A DNA stretch of 64,000 nt, taken from positions 206,776 to 270,775 of the forward strand of contig NZ_JACAFQ010000003.1 of NCBI RefSeq assembly GCF_015354575.1, read 5' to 3'. Positions within the stretch are counted from its first letter, which is position 1; every line of letters begins with the position of its first letter. The position numbers were made by a program, and so were the translations under genes. Below are positions 27,232 to 35,773 of the stretch, piece after piece. This DNA is from Pseudomonas sp. UFMG81 (GTDB lineage Bacteria > Pseudomonadota > Gammaproteobacteria > Pseudomonadales > Pseudomonadaceae). A model generated the notes under the pieces. It made no database searches, was not told the origin of the DNA, and saw only the letters and a list, made by a program, of their open reading frames with translations.

Positions 27232-27746
27232 GTCGGCTCCCCAAACAGGGCGATATAGCACTGGCGCATGCCTTGGGCGATGTACTGGCGCACCCGGGAG
27301 ACGGACACCCCCAGGCGCTCGGCGATCTCGGCGTGGCCCATGCCGTCCAGGCGGTTGTGCAGGAACGCGGCGCGGGCCTTGCTCGACAGTTTGCCGAGCA
27401 GGCGGTCGATGGCCTTGAGGTCTTCGAGGATCAGGTGCTGCACTTCCGGGGAGGGTTGTTCGGCTTCGGGGACCAACGCCAGCTCGGCCAGGTAGGCCTG
27501 CTCCAGCGCGGCACGGCGGAAGTGGTCGAACAGCAGGCCCTTGGCCACGGCGACCAGGAAGGCGCGGGGTTCGCGGGGCGTGTCCAGCTGTTCGCGGCCG
27601 AGCAGGCGCACGAAGGTGTCCTGGCTCAGGTCCTCGGCGCGCTGGCGGCAGGCGGTGCTGCGTTGCAGCCAGGCCAGCAGCCAGCCGCGATGGTCGCGGT
27701 ACAGTGCTGTGACCAGCTCGGCATGTGGGCTCTGCGCAGACGTCAA
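27228..27746 (-). CDS. FecI-type ECF sigma factor
   Basis: 172 residues with sigma70 region 2 (LYRDHRGWLLAWLQ, AEDLSQDTFVRLL, FLVAVAKGLLFDHFRR) and region 4 (LSSKARAAFLHNRLDGMGHAEIAERLGVSVSRVRQYIAQGM, given in part here). It directs transcription of the TonB receptor gene after iron-siderophore binding. It overlaps the anti-sigma gene by four bases and has a Fur-box-like sequence just upstream, as iron-starvation sigma genes do. Confidence 0.95.
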   Translation of the reverse strand: MTSAQSPHAELVTALYRDHRGWLLAWLQRSTACRQRAEDLSQDTFVRLLGREQLDTPREPRAFLVAVAKGLLFDHFRRAALEQAYLAELALVPEAEQPSPEVQHLILEDLKAIDRLLGKLSSKARAAFLHNRLDGMGHAEIAERLGVSVSRVRQYIAQGMRQCYIALFGEPT

Positions 27747-27776
27747 GGAACGTCCCCCGATAAAGAATGCGTTAAC

Positions 27777-27795
27777 TAACGATAATTATTCGCGA
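27777..27795 (-). promoter_or_regulatory. Putative Fur box upstream of the ECF sigma gene
   Basis: TAACGATAATTATTCGCGA contains GATAAT-T-ATTCGC, a partial match to the GATAAT-N-ATTATC Fur core. It lies about 30-50 bases before the sigma start. The second half is imperfect. Confidence 0.6.
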
Positions 27796-27874
27796 TTGTG
27801 GCAGAGGCGGGGGTGGGGGCGCAATTGACGCTTATCGGATTGCCATTACAGCTGAAGGATTGCCAATGCTCTGT

Positions 27875-28004
27875 GTAGGAGCGGCCTTGCCGGGGCGCCG
27901 GACCGGCCGGAAAGGGCCGCAAAGCGGCCCCAGCAGTATTGAGGCGTACTTGAAATAGTGGGGACGCTGTGCGGCCCATTCGCGACACAAGGCCGCTCCT
28001 ACAG
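27875..28004. repeat. Two REP elements of different subtypes, facing
   Basis: gtaggagcggccttgccggggcgcc...gcggcccc (27875-27931; the variant with a gccggaccggccgg insert) and ggggacgctgtgcggccc...ctcctacag (about 27959-28004). They lie between the ECF sigma promoter and the exonuclease stop. Confidence 0.85.
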
Positions 28005-28024
28005 AACACTGCGCGGCCAGGCCA

Positions 28025-28735
28025 TTACAACCCGTGGCTCTGCACCTTGCGTCGCCGCCACTGCTTGAGCCTCTGCTCCAGCTGCAACGGGCTGTCCAGC
28101 TGTTGGCGGCGAGCCTGGCTGAACAGGATCAGGGCCAGTTCGGCGGTAACCTGGGCGTCGGCGCTGGCGTGGTGGCGGGCCTGCACCTCCAGGCCGAAAC
28201 GGGCCACCCAGTCGTCCAGCCCGGCCTCGCGCAGCACGGTGTCGGGGTTGAGCATGGGCGCCAGTTCCGCCACATCGAAGAACAGATGCTGCAAGCGCAG
28301 CCCCAGGCTGGCCTTCAATGCCCGGGCCAGCATGTGCTGGTCGAACGGTGCGTGGAAGGCCAGCACCGGGCTGTCGCCGATGAAGGCCATGAGGTCGAGC
28401 AGTGCTTCGGCCGGGTCGCAGCCGGCCGCCAGGGCGCTGGGGCCCAGGCGGTGGATCAGCACGCTGGCGTTGGTCTTCTGTTCTGGGCGGTGCAGGGTGC
28501 GTTCGAACGGATGGCCCAGGTCGATGGCGCCGTCCTCGATGGCCACCGCACCGATCGACAGCACCTGGTCGCGGTTGAGGTTGAGGCCGCTGGTCTCAAG
28601 GTCCAGCACCACCCAGCGCTGTTCGCGCAGGGAGCAGACGCCCAATGGCGCGGGCCGGGGGAGTTCGGCCAGGCGCTGACGCACGCCGTCATCGAGCATT
28701 GGGGCAGACGGGCGCAGCCAGGCGAACAGGTTCAC
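28025..28735 (-). CDS. 3'-5' exonuclease, DnaQ/epsilon-like
   Basis: 236 residues. The GTG at 28735 (VNLFAWLRPSAP) was chosen because it overlaps the CBS-protein stop as GTGA. The frame is open further upstream, but only inside that gene. DEDD-family motifs are visible: VVLDLETSGLN (Exo I, D and E), FHAPFDQHML (Exo II, D) and ARHHASADAQVTAELAL (Exo III, H and D). Such exonucleases next to CBS/nucleotidyltransferase proteins are common in Pseudomonas. Its nucleic-acid substrate is unknown. Confidence 0.9.
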   Translation of the reverse strand: MNLFAWLRPSAPMLDDGVRQRLAELPRPAPLGVCSLREQRWVVLDLETSGLNLNRDQVLSIGAVAIEDGAIDLGHPFERTLHRPEQKTNASVLIHRLGPSALAAGCDPAEALLDLMAFIGDSPVLAFHAPFDQHMLARALKASLGLRLQHLFFDVAELAPMLNPDTVLREAGLDDWVARFGLEVQARHHASADAQVTAELALILFSQARRQQLDSPLQLEQRLKQWRRRKVQSHGL

Positions 28736-30669
28736 AGCTGGTACCGCAAGGCCAGGCTGCTTTGCAGGCGCTGGGCCTGGCGCAGGGACTCGCGCAGGAT
28801 GCGCCGGTCGAGGTGGTTGAGGCTGTCCGGGTCGAGGCGGTTGGAGTACGGCAGGTTGTCGCGGGTCTGGCGCTGGTGCTGCTGCATGCGGGTTTGCTGG
28901 ATGAAGTGGTAGGCCTCCTCGAAGGCCGCGCCGTCCAGTGCGTCGATGACGCCCTTGTCGACCAGCTGGCGCAGGCGCTCCAGGGTATTGCAGGCGGGGA
29001 TGCCATGGGCCAGGGCCAGCAACCGGGCACCGTCGACGAAGGGCGTCAGGCCCTGCACCTTGAGGTCGAGGGTGGCGGCCTTGTCGTCGCCCTGGCGGGT
29101 GAGTACGAAGTCGCGCAAGCGCCCCACGGGCGGGCGCTGGCGCAGGGCGTTGTCGGCCATCATGCGCTGGAAGATGCGGTTGTCGGCCACCTGCTCCAGC
29201 AGACCGCGGCGCAGTTGCTCGCAACCTTGCTCGTCGCCCCAGACCACGCGCAGGTCGAAATAGATGCTCGAACCCAGCAGGTTCTGCGGGCTGGCCTCGC
29301 GCACGAAACTGGCGAAACGCCGTGCCCACTCGCTGCGCGACAGGCACAGTTCGGGGTTGCCGGCCATCACGTTACCCTTGCACAGGGTGAAGCCGCACTG
29401 GGCGAGGTCGTGATTGATCTGCTGGGCCAATGGCAGCAGCTTGGCACGGATGGCCTCGGCCTCGGCGCGGTCGCTGGCCTCGAACAGGATGCCGTTGTCC
29501 TGGTCGGTGTGCAGGGTCTGCTCGCGGCGGCCTTCGCTGCCGAAGCACAGCCAGCTGAACGGTACGCCCGGGTCGCCGCGCTCGGCGATGGCCAGCTCGA
29601 TCACCCGGCACACGGTGTGGTCGTTGAGCAGGGTGATGATCTGGGTGATCTGGGTCGAGGACGCGCCGTGGGCGAGCATGCGCTCGACCAGCTGGCCGAT
29701 CTCGCCGCGCAGCGACACCAGGGTGTCCAGGCGCGGGGCATGGCGGATGGTGCGCGCCAGGTGCACCAGGTCGACCCGTTGCAGGGAGAACAGGTCGCGC
29801 TCGGAAATCACCCCGCACAGGCGTTGGTTCTCGACCAGGCAGACGTGAGCGATATGCCGCTCGGTCATCGCCATGGCGGCATCGAAGGCGCTGGCTTGGG
29901 GAGGCAGGTAGAACGGCTGGGCGGTCATGTAGCGCTCGATTGGCGCGGTCAGCTCGGCGCTGGCGTCGGCGACCACCTGGCGCAGGTCACGCAGGGTGAA
30001 GATGCCGGTGGGGTAGCGTTGTTCATCGACGATGACGATGCTGCCGACCTGCTGCTCGTGCATCAGCCGCACGGCTTCGCGCAGCGGTGTATCGGCGCTG
30101 CACGCCACCGGGTGACGCAAGGCCAGCTCGCCCAGCGGGGTGTTCAGCGAGTACTGGGTGCCGAGGGTTTCCACGGCCTTGTGCCGCACCTGCTGGTTGA
30201 CCTGGTCGAGCAGGCTGCTGACCCCGCGCAGGGCGAAGTCGCGGAAGGCGTCGGACATGGAGAACACACGGATGAACGCGGCCTTGTCCAGTTGCAGGCA
30301 GAAGGTATCCTCGCCCGCCAGGTGTTCGGTGCGGGTAGCCCGTTCGCCGAGCAGTGCGGCCAGGGGGAAGCATTCGCCGCTGGCGATCTCGAAGGTGGTT
30401 TCGGTGCCTGGGCGGGTGACATGTTGGCGCTCGCCCACCACCCGGCCTTGCTTGACGATGTAGAAGTGCTCGACCGGGCCGTCGGCGGGCTTGATGATGC
30501 TTTCGCCGCTGGCGTAGAAGCGCAGCTGGCACTGTTCCACCAGGTAGGCCAGGTGGCCCTGTTCCATCTGGTTGAACGGCGGGAAGCGCTGCAGGAACTG
30601 CAGGGTGCCCTGGATGTTCTGCAGCACCGCCGTCCTGCCGGCTTGGGTGTAGGCGTCCTTTTTGCTCAT
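28732..30669 (-). CDS. cNMP-binding/CBS/DUF294 nucleotidyltransferase-like signalling protein
   Basis: 645 residues. Order: cyclic-nucleotide-binding-like domain (about 25-135, CQLRFYASGESIIKPADGPV), CBS pair (about 165-290, PLREAVRLMHEQQVGSIVIV and HIAHVCLVENQRLCGVIS), DUF294 GlnD-like nucleotidyltransferase (GSEGRREQTLHTDQDNGILF, with the D-x-D metal site) and its substrate-binding C-terminal domain. Proteins of this build are thought to sense nucleotides and modify a partner. No membrane segment is seen. It is co-transcribed with the exonuclease through a GTGA overlap. Confidence 0.92.
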   Translation of the reverse strand: MSKKDAYTQAGRTAVLQNIQGTLQFLQRFPPFNQMEQGHLAYLVEQCQLRFYASGESIIKPADGPVEHFYIVKQGRVVGERQHVTRPGTETTFEIASGECFPLAALLGERATRTEHLAGEDTFCLQLDKAAFIRVFSMSDAFRDFALRGVSSLLDQVNQQVRHKAVETLGTQYSLNTPLGELALRHPVACSADTPLREAVRLMHEQQVGSIVIVDEQRYPTGIFTLRDLRQVVADASAELTAPIERYMTAQPFYLPPQASAFDAAMAMTERHIAHVCLVENQRLCGVISERDLFSLQRVDLVHLARTIRHAPRLDTLVSLRGEIGQLVERMLAHGASSTQITQIITLLNDHTVCRVIELAIAERGDPGVPFSWLCFGSEGRREQTLHTDQDNGILFEASDRAEAEAIRAKLLPLAQQINHDLAQCGFTLCKGNVMAGNPELCLSRSEWARRFASFVREASPQNLLGSSIYFDLRVVWGDEQGCEQLRRGLLEQVADNRIFQRMMADNALRQRPPVGRLRDFVLTRQGDDKAATLDLKVQGLTPFVDGARLLALAHGIPACNTLERLRQLVDKGVIDALDGAAFEEAYHFIQQTRMQQHQRQTRDNLPYSNRLDPDSLNHLDRRILRESLRQAQRLQSSLALRYQL

Positions 30670-30880
30670 GAAGCTGACCGTATCGCTACGCCGAACTATA
30701 TATATCTATCTATAAGGCTCGGCTTTGTTGTTCTCGGCCTCCATGGTCGGCTGGCGGCCGTGTGGTGCCCATTGGACGTAAGTCTAGGGGCAGGGCTGTC
30801 AGGGACCCGACGAAAGGCGAACCCGGTCGCGCGGTAACCGCGGTCCTATTGAGCGAACACGTGTTTTTGACGAGATCACC
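30670..30880. other. Divergent intergenic region with possible structured leader
   Basis: Contains an AT-rich alternating stretch (TATATATATCTATCTATA, about 30697-30714) next to the CBS-gene start. A GC-rich segment follows (about 30807-30846) with the hairpin CGCGGT-AACCGCG within longer complementarity GGACC/GGTCC. It may be the leader of the receiver gene. No known RNA family was recognised. Confidence 0.35.
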
Positions 30881-31324
30881 ATGGCTGAGCATGACGATAT
30901 TCTGAGTGACGCCGAGCGAGAGGCGTTGGCCGTGGTGAGTGCGCCGGTCGCGCCCAAGCCGGTGGTGCTGGTGGTGGATGACAACCCGGTTAACAGCGAA
31001 GCGTTGTGCCTGTACCTGAAGAGCCGGGGCATTGCCTGCATGACCGCCGATGGTGCGCAGGATGCCCTGTTCAAGCTGCACTATGAACCCCGGATCGCGC
31101 TGATGATCACTGACCTGCGGATGGAGCCGAAGGATGGCTTGGACTTGATTCGGCAGATTCGCGAATCGGAGCGAGCAGCGTTGTCGATCATCGTGGTGTC
31201 GGGCGACACCGATGTGAAGGAGGCGGTGGACGTGATGCACCTGGGGGTGGTGGATTTCTTGCTCAAGCCGGTGGATCTGGGGAAGCTTTTGGCGCTGGTG
31301 AAAAGAGAGTTACGGATCGAATAG
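30881..31324 (+). CDS. Stand-alone response-regulator receiver protein
   Basis: 147 residues: an N-terminal tail of about 27 residues, then one receiver domain with VVDDNP (acidic pair), MITDLRMEP (phospho-acceptor Asp), VVSGDT and FLLKPVD (Lys). There is no output domain, so it probably acts through a partner such as a kinase or a phosphorelay. No histidine kinase is nearby; the neighbouring CBS protein is transcribed divergently. Confidence 0.92.
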   Translation: MAEHDDILSDAEREALAVVSAPVAPKPVVLVVDDNPVNSEALCLYLKSRGIACMTADGAQDALFKLHYEPRIALMITDLRMEPKDGLDLIRQIRESERAALSIIVVSGDTDVKEAVDVMHLGVVDFLLKPVDLGKLLALVKRELRIE

Positions 31325-31335
31325 CGGCGTTGGGG

Positions 31336-31440
31336 CATTCGCGGCGGTTCGGCGCACCGACAAGCCCGCTCCCACAGGTATTGTGCTGCCCTTCAGAGCA
31401 GTGGAGCACCTGTGGGAGCGGGCTTGCCCGCGAATAGGCC
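31336..31440. repeat. Inverted pair of REP elements next to glcB
   Basis: gcattcgcggcggttcggcg...aagcccgctcccacaggta and the inverse cacctgtgggagcgggcttgcccgcgaat. It sits between two convergent genes and ends at the last base before the glcB stop codon. Confidence 0.85.
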
Positions 31441-33618
31441 TTACAGCCCGTTACGCGCCTTGAACTCGCGGCGACGACGGTGCAGCACTGGCTCGGTGTA
31501 GCCGTTCGGCTGCTTGGCACCTTCGACCACCAGCTCGATCGCTGCCTGGAACGCGATGTTGTCATCGAAGTTCGGCGCCATCGGGCGGTACAGGGCGTCA
31601 CCGGCGTTCTGCTTGTCCACCACCGCGGCCATGCGCTTGAGGCTTTCCAGCACCTGCTCCTGGGTGACCACGCCATGGCGCAGCCAGTTGGCCAGCAGCT
31701 GGGCCGAGATGCGCAGGGTGGCGCGGTCTTCCATCAGGCCGACATCGTTGATGTCCGGCACCTTCGAGCAACCCACACCCTGGTCGATCCAGCGCACTAC
31801 GTAGCCAAGGATGCCCTGGGCGTTGTTGTCCAGCTCGTTGCGGATCTCCTCGGCCGACCAGTTGGTGTCGGTGGCCAGCGGGATGGTCAGGATGTCGTCC
31901 ACCGACGCCGGGGTACGCGACGCCAGCTCGCGCTGCCGGGCCTGTACGTCGACCTTGTGGTAGTGCAGGGCGTGCAGGGTGGCGGCGGTCGGCGACGGTA
32001 CCCAGGCGGTGTTGGCGCCGGCCAGCGGGTGGGCGATCTTCTGCTCGAGCATCGCGGCCATCAGGTCGGGCATGGCCCACATGCCCTTGCCGATCTGCGC
32101 GCGGCCTTGCAGGCCGGTGGCCAGGCCCACGTCGACGTTGTTGTTCTCGTAGGCGCCGATCCACTTCTCGTTCTTCATGGCGCCCTTGCGCACCACGGCG
32201 CCGGCTTCCATCGAGGTGTGGATTTCGTCACCGGTGCGGTCGAGGAAGCCGGTGTTGATGAACACCACGCGCTCGGCGGCGGCCTTGATGCAGGACTTGA
32301 GGTTGACCGTGGTGCGGCGCTCCTCGTCCATGATGCCGACCTTGACGGTGTTGCGCTTCATGCCCAGCAGGTCTTCGACGCGGCTGAAGATCTCGGCGGC
32401 GAACGCCACTTCTTCCGGGCCGTGCATCTTCGGTTTGACGATGTACACGCTGCCGGTGCGGGTGTTCTTGCGGCTGGTGTTGCCGTTGAGGTTGTGCAGG
32501 GCGATCAGGTTGGTGAACAGGCCGTCCTGGATACCTTCGGGGATTTCGTTGCCCTGGGCGTCGAGGATCGCCGGGTTGGTCATCAGGTGACCTACGTTGC
32601 GCACGAACAGCAGCGAACGACCGTGCAGGGTGACGCTGCCACCGTTGGGGGCGGCGTACTCGCGGTCCGGGTTCATGGTGCGGGTGAAGGTCTTGCCGCC
32701 CTTGCTCACGCTTTCGGCCAGGTCGCCTTTCATCAGGCCCAGCCAGTTGCGGTAGACCACCACCTTGTCGTCGGCATCGACGGCGGCGACCGAGTCTTCG
32801 CAGTCCATGATGGTGGTCAGCGCCGACTCCATCAGGATGTCTTTCACGCCGGCGGCGTCGGTGCTGCCAACCGGGGTGGTGGCGTCGACCTGGATTTCGA
32901 AGTGCAGGCCGTTGTGCTTGAGCAGTACGGCAGTCGGTGCGCTTGCGTCGCCATGGAAACCGATGAACTGGGCGTCGTCACGCAGGCCGCTGTTGCTGCC
33001 ACCCTTGAGGGCGACCACCAGCTTGCCGCCTTCGATGCGGTAGGCGGTGGAATCGACGTGGGAACCGGCGGCCAGTGGCGCGGCTTGGTCGAGGAAGGCA
33101 CGGGCGAAGGCGATGACCTTGTTGCCACGCAGCTTGTTGTAGCCCTGGCCCTTTTCGGCGCCGCCTTCGTCGCTGATGACGTCGGTGCCGTACAGCGCGT
33201 CATACAGCGAGCCCCAACGGGCGTTGGCGGCGTTCAGGGCGAAGCGGGCATTCATCACCGGCACCACCAGCTGCGGGCCGGCCATGACGGCGATTTCTTC
33301 GTCGACGTTTTGCGTGGTGGCCTGGAAATCGTCGGCTTGTGGCAGCAGGTAGCCGATTTCCTGGAGGAATGCTTTATAGGCTACGGCGTCGTGCGCCTGG
33401 CCTTGGCGTGCCTGGTGCCAGGCGTCGATCTTGGCTTGCAGCTCGTCGCGCTTGGCGAGCAGGGCTTTGTTCTTGGGAGCGAGGTCGTTGATGATCTCTG
33501 CCGCCCCGGCCCAGAACGTGTCGGCCTTGATGCCGGTTCCAGGGATCGCTTCGTTGTTGACGAAGTCGTACAGGGCCTTGGCGACCTGAAGGCCACCGAC
33601 TTGAACGTATCCAGTCAT
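31441..33618 (-). CDS. glcB: Malate synthase G
   Basis: Condenses glyoxylate with acetyl-CoA to malate (glyoxylate bypass and glycolate use). 725 residues from the ATG at 33618 ([20 protein letters not shown]), the standard length of GlcB; GAGGTGAGG lies upstream. Characteristic blocks are [60 protein letters not shown] and the C-terminal [16 protein letters not shown]. It is monocistronic. Confidence 0.97.
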   Translation of the reverse strand: MTGYVQVGGLQVAKALYDFVNNEAIPGTGIKADTFWAGAAEIINDLAPKNKALLAKRDELQAKIDAWHQARQGQAHDAVAYKAFLQEIGYLLPQADDFQATTQNVDEEIAVMAGPQLVVPVMNARFALNAANARWGSLYDALYGTDVISDEGGAEKGQGYNKLRGNKVIAFARAFLDQAAPLAAGSHVDSTAYRIEGGKLVVALKGGSNSGLRDDAQFIGFHGDASAPTAVLLKHNGLHFEIQVDATTPVGSTDAAGVKDILMESALTTIMDCEDSVAAVDADDKVVVYRNWLGLMKGDLAESVSKGGKTFTRTMNPDREYAAPNGGSVTLHGRSLLFVRNVGHLMTNPAILDAQGNEIPEGIQDGLFTNLIALHNLNGNTSRKNTRTGSVYIVKPKMHGPEEVAFAAEIFSRVEDLLGMKRNTVKVGIMDEERRTTVNLKSCIKAAAERVVFINTGFLDRTGDEIHTSMEAGAVVRKGAMKNEKWIGAYENNNVDVGLATGLQGRAQIGKGMWAMPDLMAAMLEQKIAHPLAGANTAWVPSPTAATLHALHYHKVDVQARQRELASRTPASVDDILTIPLATDTNWSAEEIRNELDNNAQGILGYVVRWIDQGVGCSKVPDINDVGLMEDRATLRISAQLLANWLRHGVVTQEQVLESLKRMAAVVDKQNAGDALYRPMAPNFDDNIAFQAAIELVVEGAKQPNGYTEPVLHRRRREFKARNGL

Positions 33619-34076
33619 TGCTTGCCTCACCTCTGCTCAGCTATTTCGCTTTCGCTCTTCTGTATTAAGCCTGTAGCGCTTCTCTAAACACGGCACCAGT
33701 GCATGCACTCGTTGCGCGAGCGCGGCTGGGTGCGGCTCGCCAGACAGGCTGGCGGGCGGTTGGCGTATTTTCACAGGCGCCTTGGCAGACATCGAAACGA
33801 CGTTTTGTAGTCCGCGTCGGCGCATACTACATGAAGCAGCAGGCAGGTGAACATCAGACTAAAAGCGTCGCTCTGCGACCGGTTGGTCGCATGGGGTCAC
33901 GCTGGGAGACGGTATGTTCGCAAAAAACAGGTGGATTGTTCCAGATAAATCTTGAAACAGTACACGATTGGTTGGTGGGACTGTCCTGCGGCAGGTTGCC
34001 GCGCCTTGCCTATACTGATGCGGTCGCCGTTTGCGGTCGCCGTCGCGGCCCGTTCTGAACGCTTAAGGAGTGGCCC
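33619..34076. promoter_or_regulatory. Divergent glcB-gcvR upstream region with two inverted repeats
   Basis: No gene is visible in these 458 bases. Two candidate operators stand out. One is TGTAGT (33806-33811) with ACTACA (33826-33831), about 190 bases before glcB. The other is the perfect palindrome GCGACC-GGTT-GGTCGC (33875-33890). TATACT at 34011-34016 may be a -10 for gcvR, but I found no good -35. Confidence 0.45.
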
Positions 34077-34595
34077 GTGGACCATCTTGTACTCACCGTG
34101 ATCGCCCCCGACAAGGCCGGGCAGGTCGAGCGTATCGCCCAGTGTATCGCCGAGCACAACGGTAACTGGCTGGAAAGCCGCATGTCGCGCATGGCCGGGC
34201 AGTTCGCCGGCATTCTGCGTGTGGCGGTGCCAGCGGAGAACTATGACGAGCTGGTCGAGTCGCTGCACAAGCTGGGCGAGCACAACATTCGCGTGCTGAT
34301 CGCCGAGAGCGGCATCGAACCCTCCTGTACCTGGAAGCCGATCGCCATGGAGCTGGTGGGCAACGACCGGCCGGGCATCGTCCGTGATATCACCCGTTTG
34401 CTGGCCGAGCAAGGGGTGAACGTGGAGCGACTGAGCACCGAGGTGCGCCCGGCACCGATGAGCAGCGAGCCGCTGTTCCGTGCCGATGCCTTGCTGGCGC
34501 TGCCGTTGACCTTGTCGCTGGATGATCTGCAGCGGCGGCTGGAGAGCCTGGCGGATGACCTGATGGTGGAATTGAAGTTGCGGCCGGAGGAGTAA
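34077..34595 (+). CDS. gcvR: Glycine cleavage system regulator GcvR-like, two ACT domains
   Basis: 172 residues, GTG start with AAGGAG at 34065-34070. Two ACT domains: VLTVIAPDKAGQVERIAQCI (about 3-80) and AMELVGNDRPGIVRDITRLL (about 90-170). In E. coli GcvR binds glycine and holds GcvA; in Pseudomonas the partner may differ, and no gcv gene is nearby. It is convergent with rarD. Confidence 0.88.
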   Translation: MDHLVLTVIAPDKAGQVERIAQCIAEHNGNWLESRMSRMAGQFAGILRVAVPAENYDELVESLHKLGEHNIRVLIAESGIEPSCTWKPIAMELVGNDRPGIVRDITRLLAEQGVNVERLSTEVRPAPMSSEPLFRADALLALPLTLSLDDLQRRLESLADDLMVELKLRPEE

Positions 34596-34609
34596 ACCGT
34601 TGAACCAGG

Positions 34610-34758
34610 TTATCCCCGATTTCAGGGGTACGCCTCTGTGGATAACCTGGGGGTGCAGCGCTACAGGCCACAGGCGGCGCTGGTTAGCGAGATGTGATCA
34701 AAAAACACCCAACAATCAGTAGCTTGTGCACAAAGCACGGGGACGAGGGTGTGGATAA
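34610..34758. other. Cluster of DnaA-box-like sequences between gcvR and rarD
   Basis: Two perfect E. coli-type boxes in the TGTGGATAA orientation (34637-34645 and 34750-34758), a near match TTATCCCCG (34610-34618) and the palindrome TTGTGCACAA (34724-34733), which fits TTRTNCACA on both strands. The first two flank an inverted repeat, CCAGGTTATCC with GGATAACCTGG. There is no T-run, so it is not a standard terminator. Confidence 0.6.
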
Positions 34759-34821
34759 CCTCTGGAGACCTTGCCGCAGGCCACGTATTCCGCGGCCTGC
34801 ACAGGTTTGGTTAAATTTTGA

Positions 34822-35709
34822 TCAGGCGCGCTTGCGCAGGCTGAGCCAGGCATCGACGCTATACACAGCCAAACCGGCCCAGATGCAGGCGAAGGCCAGC
34901 AGCGTGCTGGACGACAGGTGCTCGCCGAACAGCAGCACTGCCTGCAACAGCACCAGGGTCGGTGCCAGGTATTGCAGGAAGCCCAGGGTGGTGTAAGGCA
35001 GGTGGCGTGCAGCGGCGTTGAAGCACACCAGCGGCACCAGGGTCACCGGGCCGGCAGCGATCAGCCACAGCGCTTCGCTGCTGCTGAAGAAGTCCATGTT
35101 GGCGCTGTTCGCAGCCGGGTGCAGCAGCAACCAGCCAATGGCCAAGGGCACCAGCATCCAGGTTTCGACCACCAGCCCAGGCAATGCAGCCACAGGCGCC
35201 TGTTTGCGGATCAGCCCATAGAAGCCGAACGACAAGGCCAGCGCCAGTGACACCCAGGGCAGGCTACCGACCTGCCACACCTGCTGTGCCACCCCCAGCG
35301 CCGCCAGCCCCACCGCCAGCCATTGCAGGCGGCGCAAGCGTTCGCCGAGCAGCAGCATGCCCAGCAACACATTGATCAGCGGGTTGATGTAGTAGCCCAG
35401 GCTGGCCTCGAGCATGCGCCCGTTGTTCACCGCCCACACATAGGTCAGCCAGTTGCCGGCGATCAGCGCCCCGCTCAGGGCCAGGATCGCCAGGCGCCGT
35501 GGGTTGTCGCGCAGTTCGCGCCACCAGCCGGGGTGTTTCCATACCAGCAGCAGGAGCGAACCGAACAGCGCCGACCAGAGCACCCGGTGAACGATGATTT
35601 CCACCGCCGGGACGCTCTGTATGGCTTTGAAGTACAGGGGGAACAGGCCCCAGATGATGTAGGCGGCGAGGCCCAGAATGTACCCGCGACGCGGGTTGGC
35701 GGCGTGCAT
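34822..35709 (-). CDS. rarD: RarD-type EamA/DMT-superfamily transporter
   Basis: 295 residues with ten hydrophobic segments. It starts RGYILGLAAYIIWGLFPLYF, then VPAVEIIVHRVLWSALFGSL and YYINPLINVLLGMLLLGERL, all diagnostic of RarD (EamA family). It is an inner-membrane exporter whose substrate is uncertain (chloramphenicol-sensitivity protein in older naming). Basic residues close the C-terminus (LSLRKRA). Confidence 0.93.
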   Translation of the reverse strand: MHAANPRRGYILGLAAYIIWGLFPLYFKAIQSVPAVEIIVHRVLWSALFGSLLLLVWKHPGWWRELRDNPRRLAILALSGALIAGNWLTYVWAVNNGRMLEASLGYYINPLINVLLGMLLLGERLRRLQWLAVGLAALGVAQQVWQVGSLPWVSLALALSFGFYGLIRKQAPVAALPGLVVETWMLVPLAIGWLLLHPAANSANMDFFSSSEALWLIAAGPVTLVPLVCFNAAARHLPYTTLGFLQYLAPTLVLLQAVLLFGEHLSSSTLLAFACIWAGLAVYSVDAWLSLRKRA

Positions 35710-35773
35710 GCAAAATCCTTGCTTAGGTAGCTAAATAACGCGACGCCTATTGTAGACAGCTTGCCGCGCGCTT

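Noticed and set aside
28736..29347. N-terminal extension of the exonuclease frame
   Set aside because: The extra 200 residues are an out-of-frame reading of the CBS gene; the GTGA overlap gives a better start at 28735.
28645..30837. 730-codon plus-strand frame opposite the CBS/DUF294 gene
   Set aside because: Same shadow effect; the minus-strand frame has clear domains and overlaps its neighbour as an operon.
30807..30846. Structured segment considered as a c-di-GMP riboswitch
   Set aside because: It has a hairpin but lacks the conserved GEMM core and tetraloop-receptor elements.
34608..34650. CCAGGTTATCC/GGATAACCTGG hairpin as a gcvR terminator
   Set aside because: There is no T-run after the stem and the loop is long; the arms are better explained as DnaA-box-like sequences.
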